Origin: Flaviflexus equikiangi
Lineage (GTDB): Bacteria > Actinomycetota > Actinomycetes > Actinomycetales > Actinomycetaceae
Direction: 5' to 3'
DNA: 64,000 nt
Assembly: GCF_014069875.1 (NCBI RefSeq)
Contig: NZ_CP059676.1
Coordinates: 868,001-932,000, forward strand
The notes below the pieces were generated by a model, which was not told the DNA's origin, ran no database searches, and worked only from the letters and a program-made list of their open reading frames with translations. Positions 16,763 through 25,088 of this stretch are shown one piece after another. The stretch's first letter is position 1, and the number at the start of each line of letters is the position of its first letter. A program made the translations under genes and the position numbers.

Positions 16763-18945
16763 GAGACATACTTCGGCTCATACAGCGCGACCTTCATCGT
16801 GCTACAAGCAGTGTTCTGGCGTCGATAGTCATTTTCGGGCTCATCATCATCCCTGCTTTATTTACCTGGTTCAATGTGATTGCGAGCTGGGATCCGTTCT
16901 CGAACACCAAGAACCTAAAAGTTGCCGTCGCGAGCTCTGATGCTGGATACGAGAGCGATCTCATGCCCATTCGCATTAATGTTGGCGAACAGGCACTGTC
17001 CGCTCTTCGCGCCAATGATGATTTTGACTGGGTCGTAACATCAGAAGAGGAAGCGATCGACGGGACTGAATCAGGCGCATATTATGCCGCTATCGTCCTT
17101 CCCGAGTCCTTCAGCGCCGATATGGTGACCTTCTTCGCGGACGGCCACGACAGCGAGCCGATTGCCTACTACACAAACGAGAAGAAAAACGCCCTTGCGC
17201 CGACTCTCACCCAGCAAGGCGCCGAAGGCGTGTCAGCTCGCATAACGGAGGTTTTCACCGAGACGCTCAGCGACCTCGCTCTTGGATTGATCTCATCGCT
17301 GTCAGATTTTCTTACTGACGACGAGACGCGGGTAACTCTCGCAAAGCTTGAGCTTAGGGTTGGCAATGTTGGAAGCGACCTTCGCGGCGCCGCGCAAACC
17401 GCAGAGATCTTCGGTTCCGTCATTGAAAGCTGTATCGCGGTAGTCCGCGGTGCCAGTGACCTTGTCAGTGGATCCGGCATTGCGTTGGAGGGCGTGTCTA
17501 CCGCTGTTTCGGATGGATCCGCGGCGATCGAAGGGCTCCGCTCGAGCGTGCAGACAGCGACCCAGGGGCTCGCGAATGCACTCGCGTCCACATCGGATGC
17601 CTATGACGATGTGAGCGTGAGCGTTGATAGCCTATTTGCCGAGCTCGATTCTGGTAGCGTCGCACAGGCCGACGTCATCGACACGCTTGCCCAGCAGGTC
17701 CAGCTTCAGATCGACAGTTATATTCGCGCGCGCGACACGCTCCGGGATGAAATCGCCCCGATGTTGCCAGACCCCGCGCTCGACGGACTTAATGCCGTCA
17801 TTGGCAAGCTCGATACAGCAATATCCCGTCAGCAGGATGTCTATGACAGGCTCGCCTCCGCGGCACAGGCTGTCAGAGACAACAACAGCGAAGCTCAAGC
17901 CTCTCGTCAGGAAGTCCAGGAGACTGTTGCGCAGGCGAAGCAGGCGATCGATAGTGCCGAGAACGCCTACATTTCCAATCTCAAACCACAGCTCGATGAG
18001 CTGTCGACGACGCTTGACATAATCAAGGTAGATATCGAAGCCATTGGCGCTGACCTGGCCTCAGCATCGTCGAAGCTGTCGGCCCAATCCGGGTCAGTGC
18101 TGGCATCGCTGTCAAGCGCTTATGCGGCCACCGCAGAGATCTCCGACTCCCTCGAGGAAACGGCAGACCAGTTCGACGAGCTTGCGGCAGCGCTCGCGCG
18201 CGCAGCCGACACCGGGGAGCTCGACGAGATCAGTGCGATCATCGGAGCGGATCCGAGCGTTCTCGCAAGATCCCTAGCGCAGCCTGTTGGCATAGAGAGG
18301 ATAGCGGTATTCCCAGTTGCTAGCTTCGGTGCTGGAATGGCTCCTCTGTACATGGTCCTCGCGCTCTGGGTGGGAGCGCTGCTCATGACTGTTGCTATCA
18401 GAGTCGATGTCAAAGCGGACGTGCTACCTGGCAGGCCCAACCTCACGCCAGCACAGCAGTATCTGGGCAGATATGGCATATTTGCCCTGGCGGGCCTTGC
18501 ACAGAGTAGCCTCGTTACTGTTGGCTTGATTCTGTTTGTCCAGATCGAGGCGAGTCATCCTCTTTTGTTGATACTGACAGGATGGGTCATTTCCCTTGTT
18601 TTCACGCTACTGATCTATACGGCAGTCGCCGCATTCGGCAATGCCGGTAAGGCCCTAGCTGTTCTCCTGCTCGTCATCCAGATCTCTGGCTCAGGCGGGG
18701 CCTACCCACTCGCGGTGCTCCCAGAGTGGTTCCGGCAGATCAGTCCTTTCCTTCCTGCAACGCACGCGATCGATGCTGTACGCTCAGCGATCGCAGGGGT
18801 CTATGGCGGTGACATGTGGACCTCCCTTGGACTGCTTAGCCTGTTCGCTATCCCGGCTCTCCTTGTCGGGCTTGTGCTACGACGACCGCTCATCCAGTTT
18901 AATCGCGGTCTGACCGAGGCTTTGGAGTCGACAAAGCTCATGTAG
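16759..18945 (+). CDS. YhgE/Pip-family membrane protein
   Basis: 728 residues, the second of a translationally coupled pair. It begins MRDILRLIQRDLHRATSSVL, then helix 1 and IPALFTWFNVIASWDPFSNT, the same family motif as in the upstream protein. A helical extracytoplasmic region (about residues 170-500) and six C-terminal membrane helices follow, with YPLAVLPEWFRQISPFLPAT equivalent to the partner's motif. Paired YhgE/Pip genes are usual in actinobacteria and the two proteins probably form a heteromer. Many such pairs have a TetR regulator just upstream; here that position holds the IS256 element and repeat debris. The pair seems less GC-rich than flanking core genes. Confidence 0.86.
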   Translation: MRDILRLIQRDLHRATSSVLASIVIFGLIIIPALFTWFNVIASWDPFSNTKNLKVAVASSDAGYESDLMPIRINVGEQALSALRANDDFDWVVTSEEEAIDGTESGAYYAAIVLPESFSADMVTFFADGHDSEPIAYYTNEKKNALAPTLTQQGAEGVSARITEVFTETLSDLALGLISSLSDFLTDDETRVTLAKLELRVGNVGSDLRGAAQTAEIFGSVIESCIAVVRGASDLVSGSGIALEGVSTAVSDGSAAIEGLRSSVQTATQGLANALASTSDAYDDVSVSVDSLFAELDSGSVAQADVIDTLAQQVQLQIDSYIRARDTLRDEIAPMLPDPALDGLNAVIGKLDTAISRQQDVYDRLASAAQAVRDNNSEAQASRQEVQETVAQAKQAIDSAENAYISNLKPQLDELSTTLDIIKVDIEAIGADLASASSKLSAQSGSVLASLSSAYAATAEISDSLEETADQFDELAAALARAADTGELDEISAIIGADPSVLARSLAQPVGIERIAVFPVASFGAGMAPLYMVLALWVGALLMTVAIRVDVKADVLPGRPNLTPAQQYLGRYGIFALAGLAQSSLVTVGLILFVQIEASHPLLLILTGWVISLVFTLLIYTAVAAFGNAGKALAVLLLVIQISGSGGAYPLAVLPEWFRQISPFLPATHAIDAVRSAIAGVYGGDMWTSLGLLSLFAIPALLVGLVLRRPLIQFNRGLTEALESTKLM

Positions 18946-18976
18946 CTGGGAAGAGCTTTCCGAAGGGCAAACGCCG

Positions 18977-19420
18977 AGCAAACTGTCCAAAAAGTTCAGT
19001 CGCGAGCCGTGTGAGCGTGCCATGCGTATGGTCTACGATCGGCAGGCAGTCGAAGGTTGCTCAAGAACAGAGTCGATCCATGTGGTGGCACCCCAACTCG
19101 CCGTTGGTGCGGAGATGGTAAGTCGGGGTGCAATCGTCGTTGGTCATGCGAGTCCGCGGTTGGCACTACGACAACGCTTGACAAGAAGAACCTCTTGTTG
19201 TGTCCCGCAGGATCTCGCCGTGCCAGCGAGAACGTCAAGGATGCATCAGTTTTTTCGCCATGGAACTCGACCGCCCCACGACTAATGATCGCTGTTGTTG
19301 AGAGTCATGACGCTCATCTCGGAATCGAGGCCATCGGCCGGTGTGACCTGCGACGAGATGCTCGTCGCAGGGGTCCGTCGAATCCGCACGAACAGCTACG
19401 TCTCGTTGACCTATTCTGAT
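18977..19420 (+). pseudogene. decayed IS3-family transposase (orfA and start of orfB)
   Basis: Translation in shifting frames gives the outline of an IS3-family transposase. Frame one from 18,980 reads KLSKKFSREPCERAMRMVYD then RQAVEGCSRTESIHVVAPQL, an orfA helix-turn-helix start. Another frame gives GTTTTLDKK and ENVKDASVF, and, with one missing T in the T run near 19,250, ASVFFAMELDRPTT, the usual end of orfA. MIAVVESHDAHLGIEAIGR then matches the start of orfB. At least two frameshifts and loss of the rest of orfB make it non-functional. From 19,421 to 19,650 I see nothing that I can name. Confidence 0.7.
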
Positions 19421-19659
19421 GAATCGATCACTGCAGACGCCCAAGTTTCGGTGCAATCCGGCGGTGACATATACGACAAAACGCTCTGACTGGGTCACCC
19501 GGTGGAACTTTAGTCGGATACAGCACGTTCGCAGAAATCGAAGCAACGTACCCTACTCTACGACGAAGGTTCCCGCTACCTTTCAACGCGGATCGAAACC
19601 TCGGGCGCTTCTACCGGGCGCTCTGCTAGTGGTTGGGGCAAGCAGTGAGTAGACTGAGA

Positions 19660-20006
19660 TTGGACAAGCTGGCCAGGCGGCCGCGGCACTTCGGTGTCGA
19701 GGAACGTCCGGGCTCCATAGAGCACGGTGGTGGGTAACGCCCACCCGAGGCGACTCGCGGGACAGTGCCACAGAAAGTAAACCGCCGAAAGGTAAGGGTG
19801 AAAGGGTGAGGTAAGAGCTCACCGCGGACCGGGTGACCGGGACGGCATGGTAAACCCCACCGGGAGCAAGACCAGACAGTCGGCCAAACGCTGCTCGTGA
19901 CGGGCTAGTCCCGGGCCGACGGGTGGGTCGCTAGAAGTGCGCGGCAACGCGTACTCGAGATGGATGGTCGCCCTAGACAGAACCCGGCGTATCGGCCAGC
20001 TTGTCC
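19660..20006 (+). ncRNA. rnpB: RNase P RNA, bacterial class A
   Basis: The catalytic RNA that trims the 5' end of tRNA precursors. The P1 stem pairs GGACAAGCTGGCC (19662-19674) with GGCCAGCTTGTCC (19993-20005), fixing the ends. Between them are the conserved cores: GTCCGGGCTCCATAGAGCA, CCACAGAAAGTAAACCGCC, GGTAAGGGTGAAAGGGTG, GGTAAGAGCTCACCG, GGCATGGTAAACCCCACC, GGAGCAAGACCAGACAG, ACGGGTGGGTCGCTAGA and GACAGAACCCGGCGTATCGG. The length of about 345 nt is at the short end for actinobacteria. The exact first base is uncertain by a few nucleotides. Confidence 0.96.
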
Positions 20007-20017
20007 CCTCGACGCCC

Positions 20018-20030
20018 TAGACTGGATTCA
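20018..20030 (+). promoter_or_regulatory. -10 box for leaderless Nif3 transcript
   Basis: TAGACT (20018-20023) lies 6 nt before the ATG at 20030, only 12 bp past the end of rnpB. Confidence 0.6.
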
Positions 20031-20819
20031 TGCTCACACGCGACGTCATCTCCGCCATCGAATCCCTCTGCCCGCCCCGACTCGCCGAGGATTGGGATGC
20101 CGTCGGCCTCGTCGCCCGGGAGCCCCTCCTGGGAAGTGAAGCGGATTCTTCTCGCCGTCGATCCCTGCGAGGCGACCGTGACGGAAGCCCTCTCGGGCGG
20201 ATACGACATGCTCGTCACCCACCATCCGCTCTACCTGCGCGGCACGTCGACGGTTGGCGCCCACACGACGAAGGGCGCATGGGTGACGGACCTCGTCCGC
20301 GGGGGAGTGTCCCTCTACGCCGCGCACACCAACGCCGACTCGTGGGGCACAGCCCAGGCCATGGCGGATCTTGTCGGCCTGCAGGCGGCCCGTCCGCTCG
20401 TTCCGAACGCTGATGATCCGACGCTGGGTCTCGGCCGGATCGGCACCATCGAACCGACCACGCTGGGTGAACTCGCCGACAGAGTGGCAGAGGCGCTCCC
20501 GCGCACGCCCGCGGGTATCCTCGTCGGCGGCGACGAGAATCGGATCATCGAGACAGTGGCTGTGAGCCCGGGATCAGGCGACTCGTTCCTCTGCCTCGTC
20601 AACGAGGCAGGAGCAGATGCCTACATCACGGCAGACCTGCGCCACCACCCCGCGACTGACCACCTATGGTCCGGGGGCGCCGCACTCATCAGCCCCACGC
20701 ACTTCGCCTCCGAGTGGCCGCTTCTCCCGAAGCTGGCCGATGCTCTCACATCGCTGATGCCGGGCCTGCAAGTCGATGTGTCGACGATCGTGACCGACGC
20801 GTGGGGAAGCAGACGATAG
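20030..20819 (+). pseudogene. Nif3-like dinuclear metal protein, single frameshift
   Basis: Two frames together make one Nif3/GTP cyclohydrolase I type 2-like protein of about 262 residues. The first frame gives MLTRDVISAIESLCPPRLAE and DWDAVGLVAREP, the conserved N-terminus. The second frame continues SWEVKRILLAVDPCEATVTE, then DMLVTHHPLYLRG (metal-binding HH), YAAHTNADSWG, DAYITADLRHHPATDHL and ISPTHFASEWPLLPKL (HxxxE). Dropping one C from the CCCC run at 20123-20126 joins them exactly as REPSWEVKR. So there is one extra base here, either a real mutation or a sequencing error in a homopolymer. The family's physiological role is unknown. Confidence 0.85.
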
Positions 20820-20827
20820 CAGACTGA

Positions 20828-21580
20828 CTAGGCGTGAGACTCGCGCGCGCCCAGTGCCGCGGCACCGATGATCCCTGCGGAATTCCGCATTGTCGCAGGC
20901 ACGATGGTGGCGCGAGTATCCAAGAGCGGCAAGTATTTGTCTGCGTTCTTGGAGATCCCGCCCCCGACAATGATGAGATCGGGGTTCAGCAGGAGCTCGT
21001 ACTGGGAGTAGACGTCCTGGAGTCGCTTGGCCCAGGCCTTCCACGAGAGCTTCTCCCGATCCTTGACTGCAGACGAAGCCCACGCTTCAGCTTCTTTGCC
21101 GTTCGGGAGGGTGAGATGACCGAACTCGGTGTTGGGGACGAGCTCATGGTTGACGACGAGCGCTGATCCGATACCCGTGCCCAGGGTTGTGACGAGGATG
21201 GAACCCGGTACGCCGTGAGCGGCCCCGTACTCCGCCTCACCATACCCGGCGGCGTCAGCATCATTGACAACCGTCACGTGTCGGCCCAAGGCCTCGCCCA
21301 AGAGCGAGGCTGCGTCGATTCCGAGCCACGACTTGTGCAGGTTCGCCATGAGGGCGACCGTTCCGTGCACGATCGGCGCGGGAAGTGCCACACCGACAGG
21401 CATGCTGTCGGGGATGCCGAAATGGTCGACAAGCTGTTTGACGATGTCAGCGACATTGCCCGGAGTGGACTTCGCAGGGGTGGGGATGCGATGGCGGGGC
21501 TGGGCTAGGGCTCCCTTGTCGAGGTCCACCGGGGCGCCTTTGATGCCGGACCCGCCGATGTCGATACCGAAGGCGATCAT
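20828..21580 (-). CDS. ppgK: polyphosphate glucokinase
   Basis: 250 residues, ROK-family sugar kinase that phosphorylates glucose with polyphosphate or ATP. The start [20 protein letters not shown] carries the phosphate-binding DIGGSGIKG loop. [20 protein letters not shown] holds the catalytic aspartate, and [14 protein letters not shown] the second phosphate loop. The TEFGHL segment (residues about 163-168) and the lack of the zinc-binding cysteines of ordinary ROK kinases are typical of PpgK. The ATG at 21580 overlaps the map stop codon (ATGA), so it is translated with map. It feeds cytosolic glucose into glycolysis. Confidence 0.92.
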   Translation of the reverse strand: MIAFGIDIGGSGIKGAPVDLDKGALAQPRHRIPTPAKSTPGNVADIVKQLVDHFGIPDSMPVGVALPAPIVHGTVALMANLHKSWLGIDAASLLGEALGRHVTVVNDADAAGYGEAEYGAAHGVPGSILVTTLGTGIGSALVVNHELVPNTEFGHLTLPNGKEAEAWASSAVKDREKLSWKAWAKRLQDVYSQYELLLNPDLIIVGGGISKNADKYLPLLDTRATIVPATMRNSAGIIGAAALGARESHA

Positions 21581-22449
21581 GAGACTGTGAGGATCTCGGC
21601 GCCGTCTTCGGTGACGACGATGGTGTGCTCGAACTGTGCGGTGCGCCCGCGATCCTTCGTGAGGACCGTCCACCCATCATCCCACTGATCCCAGGCGATC
21701 GTCCCCAGCGTCAGCATGGGTTCGATGGTGAAGACCATGCCGGGCACCATGATCGTGTCGTAGCGGGGAGCCGTGTCGTAGTGGGGGACGATCAGGCCGG
21801 AATGGAAGGCTTCACCCACACCATGCCCAGTGAAATCCTCGACGACACCATAGTTGAATCGCTTCGCGTAGGCCTCGATGACACGGCCGATGACGTTGAT
21901 GGCGCGGCCGGGCTTGACGGCTTTGATGCCGCGCTCGGTCGCAATACGGGTGCGTTCGATCAGGAGGGCTGACTCCTCATCGATGTCGCCCACCGGGAAT
22001 GTTGCATTCGTGTCCCCGTGCACTCCGTCGCGATATGCGGTGATATCGATATTGACGATATCGCCCTCGTGAAGGACGGTCGAGTCGGGGATGCCGTGGC
22101 AGATGACTTCGTTGATAGACGTGCACAGCGACTTCGGGAAACCCATGTAGTCGAGGCTCGATGGATATGCGCCGTGATCGATGAGGAAATCGTGCCCGAT
22201 GCGATCGAGCTCGTCGGTCGTGATCCCGGGCCGGACGGCCCTCCCCACCTCCTCGAGAGCCTGAGCCGCGAGTTTCGAGGTGCTGCGGATCCGCTCGAGG
22301 GTCTCATCATCCTTCACATCTGATGCAGTGACCACCTCCGGTCCGTCATGGAACAGATACTCGGGTCGTTCGATCGACGCAGGGACATGCCTCTTCGGGG
22401 AGAGCTTTCCAGGAACGAGGGTGCCAAGGGGGGCGCGCTGTGCAAGCAT
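21577..22449 (-). CDS. map: type I methionine aminopeptidase
   Basis: 290 residues. It removes the initiator methionine from nascent proteins. The metal ligands are visible: D in [20 protein letters not shown] (two aspartates), H in [20 protein letters not shown] in [10 protein letters not shown] and E in [15 protein letters not shown]. The N-terminal extension with [15 protein letters not shown] is the SH3-binding-like extension seen in actinobacterial MetAP1c proteins. Start ATG 22449 ([20 protein letters not shown]) with TAAGCT 7 nt upstream may be leaderless. It lies 31 bp from the divergent SPOR-like gene and is coupled to ppgK downstream. Confidence 0.94.
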   Translation of the reverse strand: MLAQRAPLGTLVPGKLSPKRHVPASIERPEYLFHDGPEVVTASDVKDDETLERIRSTSKLAAQALEEVGRAVRPGITTDELDRIGHDFLIDHGAYPSSLDYMGFPKSLCTSINEVICHGIPDSTVLHEGDIVNIDITAYRDGVHGDTNATFPVGDIDEESALLIERTRIATERGIKAVKPGRAINVIGRVIEAYAKRFNYGVVEDFTGHGVGEAFHSGLIVPHYDTAPRYDTIMVPGMVFTIEPMLTLGTIAWDQWDDGWTVLTKDRGRTAQFEHTIVVTEDGAEILTVS

Positions 22450-22480
22450 GGAATCTAGCTTAGCGTCGAGGAGGTAGGTC

Positions 22481-22672
22481 ATGGCCAATCCTGAGTATTG
22501 GTACAACACGAAAACGGGCGAAGTGGAGAAGGGCCGACAGTCCGGCTGGACGGACCTCATGGGGCCCTACCCCACGGAAGAGGAAGCCCGCAACGCACTC
22601 ACGACGGCAGCGAAGAGGAACGAAGCCTTCGAATCCGAGGAAGAGGCCTGGGAAGAGGACTGGGAGGACTGA
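22481..22672 (+). CDS. small SPOR-domain-like protein
   Basis: 63 residues starting [20 protein letters not shown], after a strong GAGGAGGT ribosome site. This small acidic protein ([20 protein letters not shown], then a glutamate- and tryptophan-rich tail) is widespread in actinobacteria. It is often labelled SPOR domain or, wrongly, methionine aminopeptidase because of its place next to map. It has no signal peptide, so it is likely cytosolic, unlike true peptidoglycan-binding SPOR proteins. Function is unknown. Confidence 0.82.
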   Translation: MANPEYWYNTKTGEVEKGRQSGWTDLMGPYPTEEEARNALTTAAKRNEAFESEEEAWEEDWED

Positions 22673-22703
22673 GCAATCAGCCGCGGAGGGCGGGAGCTCG
22701 CGC

Positions 22704-23525
22704 CTAGAACGAATGCTCCCGGGTTGGGAACGCTCCTGACTTGACCGCGTCGACGTAGTCCGTTGCAGCATCATGGAGTGCTGCACCGATCTGCCCGAAG
22801 ACGCGGACGAAGGAGGGCTGCCAGTCGGTCAGCGCCGCCATGTCCGACCAGACGAGAACCTGTCCGTCAGTCCCCGGGCCCGCTCCGATACCGATCGTCG
22901 GGATCTCGAGAATCGACGTGATCTTACTGGCCAACTCTGCGGGCACCATTTCGAGGACGACGGCAGACGCACCCGCTTCCTGGACTGCCACAGCATCCTC
23001 GATGACCTTATCTGCCGCCTCATCGCCCCGGCCCTGGACGCGGGGCCCCGACAGGGCGTTCTCCGACTGAGGGGTGAAACCGACATGGCCGACCACGGGA
23101 ATACCGTGAAGGACAAGCTGTGTGATCTGTTCGGCGATGCGGACCCCGCCCTCGAGCTTGACGGCATGGGCGCCAGCCCTGATGAGCTGCGCGGCGGACA
23201 TGAACGCCTGCTCTGGGCTCGTCTCGTACGTGCCGAACGGAAGATCTGCGACGACGAGAGCACGCTGGGTGCCCTTCGCGACTGAGGCTGTGGCCCTCAC
23301 GAGATCGGCGAGCTCGACACCCAGTGTGTTGGATTCGCCGAAGACGGTCGTGCCGATCGAATCGCCGACGAGAAGCATGTCGACACCCGCACGATCGAAG
23401 ATGCTGGCGATCATCGCGTCGTAGGCGGTAAGCATCGTCAACGGCTCACCATGGGTTTTCGCTTCGAGAAGGTGGGCTATGCGGACACGTCGGGGACGAT
23501 CTGTCTTCTTGGCGCTGTCAGTCAT
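22704..23525 (-). CDS. panB: ketopantoate hydroxymethyltransferase
   Basis: 273 residues. PanB transfers a hydroxymethyl group from methylene-tetrahydrofolate to 2-oxoisovalerate, the first step to pantothenate. Marks include TMLTAYDAMIASIFDRAGVD, LLVGDSIGTTVFGESNTLGV (metal-binding DS), AVKLEGG with the active-site glutamate region, and GHVGFTPQSENALSGPRVQG. The start at 23525 has AGGA upstream and a TAGGAT box 7 nt before it; the ATG three codons earlier (23534) is an alternative. The other pan genes are not in the window. Confidence 0.94.
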   Translation of the reverse strand: MTDSAKKTDRPRRVRIAHLLEAKTHGEPLTMLTAYDAMIASIFDRAGVDMLLVGDSIGTTVFGESNTLGVELADLVRATASVAKGTQRALVVADLPFGTYETSPEQAFMSAAQLIRAGAHAVKLEGGVRIAEQITQLVLHGIPVVGHVGFTPQSENALSGPRVQGRGDEAADKVIEDAVAVQEAGASAVVLEMVPAELASKITSILEIPTIGIGAGPGTDGQVLVWSDMAALTDWQPSFVRVFGQIGAALHDAATDYVDAVKSGAFPTREHSF

Positions 23526-23749
23526 GGGGAACATCCTACCGCGATGGCGGGACGGTGTTGAGGTTAACCGAACCAAGCTCTTGCCGTTCGAGACTCCCGG
23601 CGCATCCGATGGGATGCAGATCGCGGCACGCGACGTCGGCATGGCGCAACATCTCGGGACAGTAGTCCGCCTCCCGCGAAGCCGCGTGGCGGCTTTGGCG
23701 TGTCCTCGGCGATAGGCCTGGCAAGATAGGTTCAGAGGAAGGGAGCGGT

Positions 23750-25087
23750 ATGAATCGTCAACAGGAGCACGTTCTACAGACCATCCACGACAGGGATGTT
23801 CGATACATACGCCTATGGTTCACGGATGTCATCGGAACGCTCAAGTCTGTGGCGATAGCGCCCGCCGAGCTCGAGGAAGCATTCGCTGAGGGGATCGGTT
23901 TCGACGGTTCCTCGATCGAGGGCCTGGCCCGCGTCGTCGAAGCCGATATGCTTGCCCACCCGGACGCCTCCACGTTCCAGATCCTGCCGGGCAAGTCTGA
24001 AGGCGGTCTTGTGGCACGTCTCTTCTGCGACATCTCGACGCGAGACGGTGAGCCGGCGCGATCCGATCCCAGGGCCGTGCTACGGCGCGCACTGGAGCGC
24101 GCCAGCAACATGGGATTCGGTTTCTATACCCACCCTGAGATCGAGTTCTATCTCTTCCATCCATCGTCCGACCCACATGCCGAGTTCCGTCCCATCGATC
24201 GGGCGGGCTACTTCGATCACTCAGCTCGGTCAGCGGCCCAGGACTTCCGCCGCGTGGCTGTTGCGACCCTCGAGTCGATGAACATTCCCGTCGAGTTCTC
24301 GCACCACGAATCGGGCCCCGGCCAGAACGAAATCGACCTGCGCTACACGGATGCTCTGTCGATGGCGGACAACATCATGGCCTTCCGCACCACGATCCAA
24401 GAGGTGGCGATCTCCCAAGGCGTCTTCGCCTCCTTCATGCCCAAACCCTTGATCAACCATCCGGGAAGCGGCATGCACACCCACATGTCCCTCTTCGAAG
24501 GAGATAGGAACGTCTTCTACGATCCCTCCGGCACCTACCTCCTGTCGGCAACTGCACGAAAGTTCATGGCCGGCCTGCTCGAGCACGCGAGCGCGATCAC
24601 CGCGATCACCAACCAGCATGTCAACTCGTACAAGCGGCTCTGGGCAGGGGACGAGGCGCCCTCCTACGTGTGCTGGGGCCACAACAACCGCTCAGCGCTC
24701 GTCCGGGTGCCAGCCCTGCGCGTAGGGAAGCCGCAATCCGCTCGCATCGAATATCGTGCCATCGATTCCGCAGCCAATCCCTATCTCGCCTTCGCCGTGC
24801 TCCTCAATGCAGGACTCGACGGCATCGAACGAAATCTCGAACTCCCCGACGAAGCAATCGAGGACGTGGCCGCCATGACACGCAACGAACGCCGAGCCCT
24901 GGGCATCCTTTCCCTCCCGGGCAACCTCGACGAAGCGCTCGCCGTCATGCAAGAATCTGAGCTTGTTGCCCACACTCTGGGCGAAGAAGCCTTCTCCTAT
25001 TTCATCCGCAACAAGGAAAACGAATGGGAAGGCTACCGTCACCAGGTGACCCCGTTCGAAAGGGACCGGTTCCTGCCGGTGGTCTGA
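23750..25087 (+). CDS. glnA2: glutamine synthetase GlnA2 type
   Basis: 445 residues, class I glutamine synthetase fold. The N-terminal beta-grasp (RDVRYIRLWFTDVIGTLKSV) is followed by the ATP/metal-binding catalytic domain: FGFYTHPEIEFYLF, EFSHHESGPGQNEIDLRYTD, NHPGSGMHTHMSLFEGDRNV. At the adenylylation site, where GlnA1 has [11 protein letters not shown], this protein has YVCWGHNNRSALVRVPALR with no tyrosine at the equivalent place, so GlnE is unlikely to modify it. It lies one base ahead of glnE, the arrangement known from Mycobacterium and Streptomyces glnA2. It may be a lower-activity or specialised glutamine synthetase. Confidence 0.9.
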   Translation: MNRQQEHVLQTIHDRDVRYIRLWFTDVIGTLKSVAIAPAELEEAFAEGIGFDGSSIEGLARVVEADMLAHPDASTFQILPGKSEGGLVARLFCDISTRDGEPARSDPRAVLRRALERASNMGFGFYTHPEIEFYLFHPSSDPHAEFRPIDRAGYFDHSARSAAQDFRRVAVATLESMNIPVEFSHHESGPGQNEIDLRYTDALSMADNIMAFRTTIQEVAISQGVFASFMPKPLINHPGSGMHTHMSLFEGDRNVFYDPSGTYLLSATARKFMAGLLEHASAITAITNQHVNSYKRLWAGDEAPSYVCWGHNNRSALVRVPALRVGKPQSARIEYRAIDSAANPYLAFAVLLNAGLDGIERNLELPDEAIEDVAAMTRNERRALGILSLPGNLDEALAVMQESELVAHTLGEEAFSYFIRNKENEWEGYRHQVTPFERDRFLPVV

Positions 25088-25088
25088 C

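Noticed and set aside
19001-19285. Short plus-strand ORF as an intact gene
   Set aside because: It is part of a multi-frameshift IS3 orfA remnant, not a working gene.
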